Below, piece after piece: positions 43,590-53,430 of a stretch of DNA of 64,000 nt. The stretch covers positions 121,123,030 to 121,187,029 of the forward strand of contig CP136067.1 of the NCBI GenBank assembly GCA_032622095.1, in the 5' to 3' direction. The notes beneath the pieces are model-generated. The model had not been told where the DNA came from. It saw only the letters and a list, made by a program, of their open reading frames with translations, and did no database searches. A program made the translations under genes and the position numbers. Within the stretch, counting starts at the first letter, position 1; the number at the start of each line of letters is the position of its first letter. Origin of the DNA: Siphonodentalium dalli. Its lineage: Eukaryota > Mollusca > Scaphopoda > Gadilida > Siphonodentaliidae.

Positions 43590-43787
43590 AGGCTGAACAT
43601 GAACCAAGTACCAATATATCTACAGCCTTCTGAGTACCCGTCTAAACCAGTTGTAGATATACCACTACATCTAGCATTCTTATGCTTTACACCGGAGGAG
43701 GTTTTAAAAATCATCACATGTATTCTGCTCGAGATGCCGATGGTATTCCTCTCATCAAGTTACTCGCTGCTTACCGTTATCATCGAG
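43590..43787 (+). CDS. DENND3: DENND3 exon 6 (cDENN core)
   Basis: Acceptor GTATTTTATCTTTCAG, donor GAG|GTAGAT; phase 0 at both ends (198 bp, 66 codons, residues about 324-389). It encodes DIPLHLAFLCFTPEEVLKII then TCILLEMPMVFLSSSYSLLT and VIIE. The pattern LHL.(F/L)LCF.PE.VL.I.TCIL.E...VF.SS...LLT is the central DENN strand-helix pair that contacts the Rab substrate. A partial X element starts at intron position +18. Confidence 0.95.
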
Positions 43788-43804
43788 GTAGATATAATCC
43801 TGAG

Positions 43805-44105
43805 TAAGCCTGCAAATAGTGTGTCTGTCATTTGCTGAATAAGGTCCCCAGAGGGTTAATTTAGTGATGCACGGTGGGCTAGCATCACCAAATTCACCCT
43901 CCGAGAACCTAATTCTGCTTAGGCTTGAACTGCTATGGGAGACCTAGGATCAGATTGAATTTCTCCAGTTGAAGTTGGTGATGTTCCCCCATAATTCACC
44001 TCAATTATATATTTTATCTTCTGCAAATTAGGGGATATAGAAACTTCCCAGAACGAAAAAATTAACTAAAAACAATGCTAATTTGAGACTAGATACTTTT
44101 CATTT
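43805..44105. mobile_element. Family X element, left part, at a splice donor
   Basis: Starts 'taagcctgcaaatagtgtgt' (one mismatch from the CAAGCCT end), with a shortened hairpin 43836-43920 and interior to ~44105. The right end is missing. Begins 18 nt into DENND3 intron 6. Confidence 0.75.
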
Positions 44106-44208
44106 AATTTGTTGAGCATATTTGTCGCTGCAGCTCCTACAGTAGTACTCTAATGGTCTACGAGGTAAAGAATACCACTAGTTCATATAATAGAACACTT
44201 ATTGCATG

Positions 44209-44299
44209 GTTTCGAGGTTGACATGTTGAGGATTTATCAACCCTTGGAAGTTAATATTGAGTTCCTCGGGTTGATAAATCCTCATGTCAACCTCGAAAC
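44209..44299. repeat. Palindrome 'gtttcgaggttgacat'
   Basis: Arms 'gtttcgaggttgacatgttg' and 'aggatttatcaaccc' with the inverse at 44265-44299; 91 bp overall. Superfamily not assigned. Confidence 0.8.
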
Positions 44300-44427
44300 A
44301 AATGTATAATGGTTGTTTGTTGAACTTATTATCAGAACATTTCCTAAGGGAAGAAAGGGATAAAGTGACACAAGGCATTTGAAGTGGGTTCATACAATAT
44401 AAAGTAAATTTTATAAAAATATGTAAA

Positions 44428-44674
44428 CAAGCCTTGAAATAGGGTGTCTGTCATTTGCAGAATGAGATCCCCAGAGGGTGAATTTAGTGATGCTAGTGGG
44501 CTAGCATCACCAAATTCACCCTCTGGGAACCTCATTCTGCTGAGGTGTAAAGCAGAATGAGGTCCCCAGAGGGTGAATTTGGTGATGCTAACCTGCTATG
44601 CGGTGTAGCATCACTAAATTCACCCTCTGGGGGACCTCATTCTGCAAATGACAGACACACTATTTCAAGGCTTG
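44428..44674. mobile_element. Family X hAT-like element, short form
   Basis: CAAGCCTTGAAATAGGGTGT to the inverse CACTATTTCAAGGCTTG. Flanks tatgtaaa and tttgtaaa, an 8-bp duplication with one mismatch. Two hairpins; the first lacks part of its loop. Confidence 0.9.
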
Positions 44675-44700
44675 TTTGTAAAACAACTATAATCAAAAAG

Positions 44701-44760
44701 TACAGTAATGCCCTAAATAATCAACTCCTTAACCACAGCAGAATTACGGGTAACTCCAGG
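44701..44760. mobile_element. Family Y end fragment
   Basis: 'Tacagtaatgccctaaataa' through 'gaattacgggtaactccagg', then homology stops. Only the left outer arm is present. Confidence 0.75.
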
Positions 44761-45060
44761 AGGGGTCGGTCAAAAGTAAAAACATATCACGCTGAAAATG
44801 GCCTTAGTTACCCTTGGACTACACAAAAAAACAAAAATATTTTTTTTTTGCCCATTTACATTATTTCCATTACCGTATGTTATACATATTTCACTTAAAA
44901 TGTTTTAATAAAAACATATGCACATCCCAGCCTAGGTAATGCTCTAAAATTAGAAATATTTTCTGTCCGAGTTTGTTGAAAAAAATTATTTCTTATTGAC
45001 AGAAACTCCTTAAATTTATTATTTTATGCTCCCCAAATCTATTCAGTGAAGGGATACACC

Positions 45061-45472
45061 CAAGCCTGCAAATAGTGTGTCTGTTATCTACAGAATGAGG
45101 TTCGGAGCTAGCATCATGAAATTTACCCTCTGGGGATCTCATTCTGCTTAGGCCTTATCTTCTGGGAAGTATCTAAAGTCTCAAATTAACATTGTTTTTA
45201 GTTGCTTTTTCCCTTCTGTTCAGTTTCTAGTTTCTACATTCCCTAATTTGCAGAAGATAAAGTGCGTAATCAAGGTGACTAATGGGTGAACATCGCCAAC
45301 TTCAATAGGGGAATTTTAATCTGATCCTAGGTCTCCCATAGCAGTTGAGACCTAAGCAGAATGAGCTTCGCAGAGGAGTGTGAATTTTATGATGCCGTAC
45401 GTGATAGCATCACTAAATTCATCCTCTGGGATCTCATTCTGCAAATGACAGTCACACTATTTACAGGCTTTT
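45061..45472. mobile_element. Family X element, diverged
   Basis: Starts CAAGCCTGCAAATAGTGTGT. It has degraded hairpins at 45092-45147 and 45355-45442, the typical X interior between them, and the end 'actatttacaggctt'. The flanks do not show a clear duplication. Confidence 0.75.
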
Positions 45473-45525
45473 GTATAATTTCCTCAAAACAATTCTTTGT
45501 TTTAGATAGATCAAGAATCAGTTAA

Positions 45526-45651
45526 CACAGTAATGCCTCTCGGTGAGAGCTTTCCGATGAATGGCAACAAGCCATATTTCGGACTAAATCCTGAAAAATT
45601 ACCCATAATTCTACTGTGGTTAAGGAGTCGATTATTTAGGGCATTACTGTA
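45526..45651. mobile_element. Family Y palindrome with left arm deleted to its centre
   Basis: 'Acagtaatgcc' jumps directly to the centre 'tctcggtgagagctttcc' and then runs through a complete right arm to 'gggcattactgta'. The left arm between the terminus and the centre is gone. Confidence 0.85.
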
Positions 45652-45712
45652 AATAAGCAATATTATTTGAAAATTGTATGGATATATTTTGGTGGTCCAA
45701 TTTTCCTTCGAC

Positions 45713-45806
45713 ATAAACCAGCTAGTGAAATCGGTAGGGATAATACTGGTTTAAGTCGAGGTATAAACCAGCTAGTGAAATCGGTAGGGATAACACTGGT
45801 TTACTA
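45713..45806 (+). repeat. 50-bp direct repeat, two copies
   Basis: 'Ataaaccagctagtgaaatc' followed by 'ggtagggataa.actggttt' occurs at 45713 and 45763. Confidence 0.9.
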
Positions 45807-46135
45807 CGAAGCACGGTTGCATTACTCTTATATAGCAGACTTTAGTGTAAATCACCTGCTCATCTGAAATCATCAATGGTGATAATAAAATAACACAATT
45901 GTGAACGGAACCAGGTTTATTCCGTAGAAAACAATATATTTGTTCTAATCTCCACAAGAGATGGGGGGGGGATTTCTTCTTCATTGAATCTACCGGTACA
46001 AACTTAGTTTGAGATTTTCTGGGTCAACTTGAAATTATAAAATGGCCAACTCAAGAATATTTTTTGAAACTCTATCACCTATAGTTCATTTACATACAAT
46101 CCACCTCTGTTTAAACTGTTTTTGTTACATTCCAG

Positions 46136-46276
46136 AGCTTCCTTACGTTTATACTGCCGTTCACATGGCGGGGGACATATGTGCCAATATTAGCTGCGAA
46201 CTCACTAGAATTCCTTGAAGCGCCTGGTATATTCCTAATGGGATGCAACTCCAAATACAAGGATGAGGTTGCTCAG
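46136..46276 (+). CDS. DENND3: DENND3 exon 7 (cDENN)
   Basis: Acceptor TTGTTACATTCCAG, donor CAG|GTAATT; phase 0 at both ends (141 bp, residues about 390-436). It encodes SFLTFILPFTWRGTYVPILA then ANSLEFLEAPGIFLMGCNSK and YKDEVAQ. The pattern P..W...(F/Y)VP(I/V)L....L(D/E)(F/F)..AP..FLMG is the most conserved stretch of the DENN fold. Confidence 0.95.
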
Positions 46277-46401
46277 GTAATTATATCCCCCGTACACCTG
46301 TGATTATGACATCTGTCGGACTATTTTTGTTAGAGCTTTCCCCCTTTTTCGCAACATGCATAATTTTGTCCGAGGTTTTATTCCTACAATGTTTGGTCAA
46401 T

Positions 46402-46435
46402 AGGTTTAGGATTAGGGTTTGGGGTTAGGGTTGTG
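46402..46435 (+). repeat. Short TTAGGG-like stretch
   Basis: 'Gtttaggattagggtttggg' and 'gttagggttg' hold several imperfect TTAGGG copies. It is too short and imperfect to call an interstitial telomere. Confidence 0.4.
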
Positions 46436-46638
46436 CATCTGCAATGGAAATCTGTTATTTTATTATTTTAACTTAATGTTTACTGACATGAGAAACATCT
46501 TAGTCTTTTAAAAATCTGGGGGGTATCAGTAGTCCCATTTGGACAATCACACCTTTAGTTTTATAACTGAATGGGAGAATCCATTTAGTATAGAAAAGGT
46601 TAAATCCTGAAATTCCTGTTTGCCCAAACATTTTGCAG

Positions 46639-46838
46639 GTGAATGGTATTACGATTATAGACATAGATGAAAGTACAATCACAATAAATGATAAGGATGA
46701 CAATAACTACCCATCTGACCAAGGATACGAGGAGTTTCCTGAACTAGCAATCCCACCAATGCCTCATGATGTCACAGAGATGTTCCTGAAAAATTATAAA
46801 AGCATACGATTTCACTTTGATCTGATGGATGTTCAGCG
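46639..46838 (+). CDS. DENND3: DENND3 exon 8 (end of cDENN)
   Basis: Acceptor ACATTTTGCAG, phase 0; donor CAGCG|GTAAGA, phase 2 (200 bp, residues about 437-502). It encodes VNGITIIDIDESTITINDKD then a short acidic loop and PELAIPPMPHDVTEMFLKNY followed by KSIRFHFDLMDVQR. The first part matches the (I/V)(L/I)IN(I/L)D.G.(I/V) strand; PxLPxxP is the usual DENN terminus. Donor phase 2 pairs with exon 9. Confidence 0.9.
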
Positions 46839-46844
46839 GTAAGA

Positions 46845-47300
46845 ACTATATTTTTATCACTCAGAGCTAATATGATAATGAATATGCATATGCAAGGCAT
46901 ACATAATGACCCGATAAGATTGTGTACAGTAGTCTAAAAATATTTATGCCTAACGCATGGTAATTATGCGAATGCTTGACTTTGATATACCTATGGTTTA
47001 GACATCACCCTTTGATAATATAGGCCTATATGGAGTTTGCAATAATTAAGCATGCCACTATCAGACCTAAGTTCCGCCTGTTAAACCTTCCATAACTGGA
47101 GCTTCCTGAAATTTAGCAAAAACCTTGTGCCAATATGCATTTCTTATATATGCAAGAGTTCCATAGGGAGCCTCGAATATATAAGACTAGCAGGTCAGCC
47201 CGCCACTGGCGGCGTTTGTCAGAAACATGACAATTTTAAATTTAATTGTTTTTTTATTTTAAAATTTCTTTAATTTTAAATTTTTTTAATTTAATTTTTT
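46845..47300. other. Intron 8 start with V fragment and a CTAG-type repeat end
   Basis: 47088-47185 holds a V-like half ('ataactggagcttcctgaaa', 'tatatgcaagag.tcc'). 'Actagcaggtcagcccgcca' at ~47188 followed by T-rich DNA looks like the start of an RTE/SINE-type repeat; the assignment is tentative. Confidence 0.45.
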
Positions 47301-47570
47301 GTTTTTCAATGAGTTAATTCTGCCTTTTTCGGGCGGAAAAACTGACCCGATGAAATCCCCCCCTTCCTAGGAACGACAGACATAAGAATCACACAACACG
47401 CATTTTTTGTTTTTCAATGAGTTAATTCTGCCTTTTAATCAAGAGAAATTATGGTACCCGTCCCTAAAAGAGTTATGATTTAAGGTACATCGGGCGGAAA
47501 AAACTGACCCGATGAAAATTTCCCCCGTTCCTAGGAACGACAGACATAAGAATCACACAACACGCATTTT
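47300..47570 (+). repeat. Direct duplication of 'caatgagttaattctgcc' block
   Basis: 'Ttttcaatgagttaattctg' followed by 'cgggcggaaaaa' and 'cctaggaacgacagacataa' occurs twice (47300-47410 and 47405-47565). A further copy of the first part is at 55484, just past the 164-bp arrays, so the arrays are bracketed by this sequence. Confidence 0.8.
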
Positions 47571-50500
47571 TAGCTCAACTTTACTTTGTAAAGTTTGAAC
47601 TATTGCCATGGTTAGGTATCCGTAGTCCGTGTGTGCGTGTGTGGGGGTGTGTGTGTGCGTGTGTGATGCGTCAACAATTTCCTTTAGCATGGGCTACAGT
47701 TCGTACCTTTGGTCTGATTATTATGAAATTTGTCATGGATGTTGACATTGACATGTAGATGGGAAAGAGTCATTTTGGGGTCATTCGGAAAAAAAACATG
47801 GCTGCCATTGGCCATCTTGGATTTCAAAATTCAATCCATTAGCACGGGCTACAGGCCGTAGTGTTCGTCTTATTGTCATGAAATTTGTCATGAATGTTAA
47901 CAATGACAGGAACGAGTCATTTTGGGGTCATTCGGCCGAAAAACATGGCCGCCAGCAGCCATCTTGGATTTTACTCTTTGTATGACTAAATCCTTTAGCA
48001 CGGGCTTCAGGTCGTACCTTTAGTCTGATCATCATAAAATTTGTCATGAATGTTAATAATGACATGTAGATGGGAACTAGTCATTTTGGGGTCATTCGGC
48101 CAAAAAACATGGCCGCCAGCAGCCATCTTGGATTTTACTCTTTGTATGACTAAATCGTTTAGCATGGGCTACAGTTTGTACCTTTAGTCTGATAATCATA
48201 AAATTTGTCATGGATGTTAACAATGGCATGTAGATGGGAACGAGTCATTTTGGGGGTCATTCGGCCAAAAAACATGGCCGCCAGCAGCCATCTTTGATTT
48301 CAAAATTTAATTCATTAGCATGGGCCACAGGTCGTACTATTCGTCTGATCATCATGAAATTTGTCATGGATGTTAACAATGACATGTAGATGGGAACGAG
48401 TCATTTTGGGGTTATTTAGCCGAAAAACATGGCCGCCAGCAGCCATCTTGTATTTTACTCTTTGTATGACTAAATCCTTTAGCACGGGCTTCAGGTCGTA
48501 CCTTTAGTCTGATCATCATAAAATTTGTAATGAATGTTAACAATGACATGTAGATGGGAACGAGTCATTTCGGGGTCATTCGGCCGAAAAACATGGCCGC
48601 CAGCAGCCATCTTGAATTTTACTCTTTGTATGACTAAATCCTTTAGCACGGGCTTCAGGTCGTACCTTTAGTCTGATCATCATAAAATTTGTCATGAATG
48701 TTAATAATGACATGTAGATGGGAACGAGTCATTTTGGGGTCATTCGGCCAAAAAACATGGCCGCCAGCAGCCATCTTTGATTTCAAAATTTAATTCATTA
48801 GCATGGGCCACAGGTCGTACTATTCGTCTGATCATCATGAAATTTGTCATGGATGTTAATATTGACATGTAGATGGGAACGAGTAATTTTGGGGTCATTC
48901 GGCCAAAAAAGATGGCCGCCAGCAGCCATCTTGGATTTTACTCTTTGTATGACTAAATTCTTTAGCACGGGCTACAGTTCGTACCTTTAGTCTTATCATC
49001 ATAAAATTTGTCATGAATGTTAACAATGACATGTAGATGGGAACGAGTCATTTTGGGGTTATTTAGCCGAAAAACATGGCCGCCAGCAGCCATCTTGGAT
49101 TTTACTCTTTGTATGACTAAATCCTTTAGCACGGGCTTCAGGTCGTACCTTTAGTCTGATCATCATAAAATTTGTCATGAATGTTAACAATGACATGTAG
49201 ATGGGAACGAGTCATTTTGGGGTTATTTAGCCTAAAAACATGGCCGCCAGCAGCCATCTTGGATTTTACTCTTTGTATGACTAAATCGTTTAGCATGGGC
49301 TACAGTTTGTACCTTTAGTCTGATAATCATAAAATTTATCATGGATGTTAACAATGGCATGTAGATGGGAACGAGTCATTTTGGGGTCATTCGGCCAAAA
49401 AACATGGCCGCCAGCAGCCATCTTTGATTTCAAAATTTAATTCATTAGCATGGGCCACAGGTCGTACTATTCGTCTGATCATCATGAAATTTGTCATGGA
49501 TGTTAACAATGACATGTAGATGGGAACGAGTCATTTTGGGGTTATTTAGCCGAAAAACATGGCCGCCAGCAGCCATCTTGTATTTTACTCTTTGAATGAC
49601 TAAATCCTTTAGCACGGGCTTCAGGTCGTACCTTTAGTCTGATCATCATAAAATTTGTAATGAATGTTAACAATGACATGTAGATGGGAACGAGTCATTT
49701 CGGGGTCATTCGGCCGAAAAACATGGCCGCCAGCAGCCATCTTGAATTTTACTCTTTGTATGACTAAATCCTTTAGCACGGGCTTCAGGTCGTACCTTTA
49801 GTCTGATCATCATAAAATTTGTCATGAATGTTAATAATGACATGTAGATGGGAACGAGTGATTTTGGGGTCATTCGGCCAAAAAACATGGCCGCCAGCAG
49901 CCATCTTTGATTTCAAAATTTAATTCATTAGCATGGGCCACAGGTCGTACTATTCGTCTGATCATCATGAAATTTGTCATGGATGTTAATATTGACATGT
50001 AGATGGGAACGAGTAATTTTGGGGTCATTCGGCCAAAAAAGATGGCCGCCAGCAGCCATCTTGGATTTTACTCTTTGTATGACTAAATTCTTTAGCACGG
50101 GCTACAGTTCGTACCTTTAGTCTTATCATCATAAAATTTGTCATGAATGTTAACAATGACATGTAGATGGGAACGAGTCATTTTGGGGTTATTTAGCCGA
50201 AAAACATGGCCGCCAGCAGCCATCTTGGATTTTACTCTTTGTATGACTAAATCCTTTAGCACGGGCTTCAGGTCGTACCTTTAGTCTGATCATCATAAAA
50301 TTATTCATGAATGTTAACAATGACATGTAGATGGGAACGAGTCATTTTGGGGTTATTTAGCCGAAAAACATGGCCGCCAGCAGCCATCTTGGATTTTACT
50401 CTTTGTATGACTAAATCCTTTAGCACGGGCTTCAGGTCGTACCTTTAGTCTGATCATCATAAAATTTGTCATGAATGTTAATAATGACATGTTGATGGTA

Positions 50501-50702
50501 ACGGGTCATTTTGGGGTCATTCGGCCAAAAAACATGGCCGCCAGCAGCCATCTTGGATTTTACTCTGTGTATGACTAAATCCTTTAGCACGGGCTACAGT
50601 TCGTACCTTTAGTCTGATCATCATAAAATTTGTCATGGATGTTAACAATGGCATGTATATGGGAACGAATCATTTTGGGGTCATTCGGCCGAAAAACATG
50701 GT
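47570..50702 (+). repeat. 164-bp-unit array, second block (left part)
   Basis: Header 'tagctcaactttactttgta' then GTGTGTG-rich sequence, then ~18 units with 'tgatcatcataaaatttgtc', 'gacatgtagatgggaacgag' and 'aacatggccgccagcagcca'. A higher-order period of 1130 bp is visible: 48311 onward matches 49441 onward, and 48794 matches 49924. The array is broken at 50711 by a hAT element and resumes at 52507. Confidence 0.95.
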
Positions 50703-51809
50703 AGCCAGTGTAGGCTCCTGCGAATATTCGATTCGAGATTCGATTCGAAAGTCAAATTCGATTCGAATTCGAGTCGAAATTGCCAACTCGAAATTTCGAA
50801 TATACTATGACGGAAAAGTAGGCTGTTTCAGGACAAGTACACATGTCGATCTTAGGTGTTTGTGGCATTTAATTCCAGAAAATTATGTATATATGCACAT
50901 TATAATTCTTATTGTACACAGCCAACAATTAGCCACGATAGGACGACTAAATACGTCTGAATTATATAACTTTAAAATAGTAGCAAAAGCTAGCAGATAG
51001 CCAATGGACCGACGACGCGGTAAATTATAATAGCTATGACACTGGGCTACCGATAGCGTTATCCATCGTCTATTCGATTCCGCGTTATGTAATATGGGTG
51101 AGAATGTAAACAACACATGAGACTGGTGTCGAAAAGTGCATTTTGGCACTGTTCTCTTTTGAAGTTGACTTTCAGTTTCGGAGTTTTCTTTTACAATGGA
51201 CAAAATGTCGTCCATCATTCATGTTTATTTTAAACACTATTCAAATAAGTTTCTTCTCAGCTGCATGTGGACACACGTCGCATTCTCGTTCCTAACATGC
51301 CCATATATACTGCCACACATCATAAATGTTACCGTACATTATCATGATTTATCTAACGGGACTATTACCATACACCACCAGATATACATAAACAGATATA
51401 TATATGTAATATTGATAATTTGAATTATCCCAAAACCTCACTCAACAAAGAGACTTTCCGACGATCCATATAGATTCTCATTCTGTTTACCTATATAAAG
51501 ATGGCGGTATCTCTCGCCTGAAACCGTTGTAGCAACAGAAAACAAAATATTTTGTTCCTAATATATACCCATGGAACTGGAACTGAAACTGTTAATATGT
51601 TTTAGATAATTTGAACAGTTCAAAAAATTCCTATGGAAAGATAGTACATCTTCGATCTGATAAATCGTCTGGATTGGCTCACAACCACGACAATACTCAT
51701 TTGTGATATGCCCTAAGTACTAGATTCTAAAAAGTTTTATATATGACTATAGTCTGTACAAGTGCGTAGATCTGAAATACAAGCATCTATGCTATTACGT
51801 ATAGTTATA

Positions 51810-51955
51810 CTTGTTTTAGGGGGTAGCAGGAAGACAGCCCGATAGGGCTAAGCTACCCCCGACAATACACTGTTATAATTTATTATGTATTACTGCCACT
51901 GTATCATTCGTGTGTATTGTAAATAAACTATCCTATCCTATCCTAAACATGATAA
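51810..51955 (+). mobile_element. LINE/SINE 3' end with (TATCC)n tail
   Basis: 'Ggggtagcaggaagacagcc' with inverse 'gctaagctaccccc', then AT-rich sequence and a tail 'taaactatcctatcctatcc'. A 3' hairpin plus a short tandem tail is typical of non-LTR elements. It sits directly upstream of the BED-finger remnant. Confidence 0.55.
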
Positions 51956-52090
51956 AGCTGCAGGCACATGTGATGAATGCAACATGCATGGTGTATAAAT
52001 CGCAAGCATCTGGGACAATGACCCATCTATGGAATCATCTGTTCAAGAAGCATCAACCAATACATGAAGAGGCTACACTGCGACTGTTGT
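51955..52090 (+). pseudogene. BED-type zinc finger remnant of a hAT transposase
   Basis: One frame gives GTCDECNMHGV then a stop; the next frame gives VYKSQASGTMTHLWNHLFKK then HQPIHEE. Together they show C-x2-C, GTxxLxxHL and a final H, the BED-finger pattern that hAT transposases use to bind DNA. A one-base frameshift between the two halves breaks it. Position and frame support origin from the autonomous parent of 50711-52506. Confidence 0.75.
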
Positions 52091-52506
52091 TGCGTCTTCA
52101 AGTTTATAACAACGGGTGTTTCCAAATGCCGATTTGCAATTTTGCATGTACATGCAAACTGTAGAAATTTCGTGTGATTTTAGTTTGATAATCCGTTTAG
52201 TGGTAATATATTAATCGTTGTGATGGCCGCATGGACGTTTTAATCTGCTTTGTTTTCTTGACAATTATAAATTGAAGTTAATAGTATATCAAACGACGGT
52301 TTATCGCCACATAAGTTCTGATGGAACTTCATGCATGTAGTTCATAGAACGTTTCACAAATAATCTAATCGTTGACAAAACATACCTAATTGAGAATGCA
52401 ACACACAGATATCATTCGATTCGATAATCGATTCGATATTCGATTCGATTTCGTGAATTCGATTCGATATTCGATTCGATCAAAATATCCAATTCGCAGG
52501 ACCCTA

Positions 52507-53335
52507 AGCCAGTGGCCATCTTTGATTTCAAAATTCAATCCATTAGCACAGGCTACAGGTCGTACTGTTAGTCTGATCATCATGAAATTTGTCATGGATG
52601 TTAATATTGACATGTAGATGAGAACGAGTGATTTTGGGGTCGTTCGGCCAAAAAACATGGCCACCAGCAGCCATCTTGGATTTTACTCTTTGCATGACTA
52701 AATCCTTTCCCGCGGGCTACATGTCGTAGCTTTGATCGGAACTTCATGAATTTTGTCATGGATGTTAACAATGACATGTAGATGGGAACGAGTCATTTTG
52801 GGGTCGTTCAGCCAAAAAACATGGCCACCAGCAGCCATCTTGGATTTTACTCTTTGGATGACTAAATCCTTTGGCGCGGGCTACAGTTCGTACCTTTTGT
52901 CTGATCTTTATGCAATTTGTAATGATTGTTGACATGTAGATGGGAACGAGTGATTTTGGGGTCATTCGGCCAAAAAACATGGCCGCTGGTGGCCATCTTG
53001 GATTTCAAAATTAAATCCATTGGCGAGGACTACAGGTTGTACTGTTAGTCTGATCATCATGAAATTTGTCATGGATGTTAATATTGACATGTAGATGGGA
53101 ACGAGTGATTTTGGGGTCTTCAGCTAAAAAACATGGCCACCAGCAGTCATCTTGGATTTTACTATTTGCATGACTAAATATTTCTACAAAATCCATTAGC
53201 ATGGGTTATAGACCGATCTCATTTACATCTTGTCTTACTTAGACATTTCAATTAGCACCTTTAATAATTCCTCCATTTACTGTCAACCATTAAATTATTC
53301 CCCAACCAAAGTTGAGCTACAGTGTCATTGACACT
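52507..53335 (+). repeat. 164-bp-unit array, second block (right part)
   Basis: Continues the array after the hAT element with ~4-5 units, then 'ctccatttactgtcaaccat', 'ccaaagttgagctacagtgt' and 'cattgacactttcatt'. The AGCTCAACT start and AGTTGAGCT end are inverted copies and may be element termini. Confidence 0.9.
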
Positions 53336-53340
53336 TTCAT

Positions 53341-53394
53341 TAGCTCAACTTTACTTTGTAAAGTTTGAGCTATTGCCATGGCTTGGTATCCGTC

Positions 53395-53430
<36 letters not shown>

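Larger units (their letters stand above)
50711..52506 (+). mobile_element. hAT-like element with exact 8-bp TSD and BED-finger remnant
   Basis: Ends TAGGCTCCTGCGAATATTCG and the inverse of TAGGGTCCTGCGAATTGG. Exact duplication agccagtg at 50703-50710 and 52507-52514. Length 1796 bp; ATTCGATTCGA repeats at both ends. Inside are a broken BED zinc finger (51955-52090) and a LINE-like tail (51810-51955). No hAT catalytic or dimerisation domain. Confidence 0.92.

Noticed and set aside
46402-46435. Interstitial telomere
   Set aside because: Only a few imperfect TTAGGG-like units over ~34 bp.
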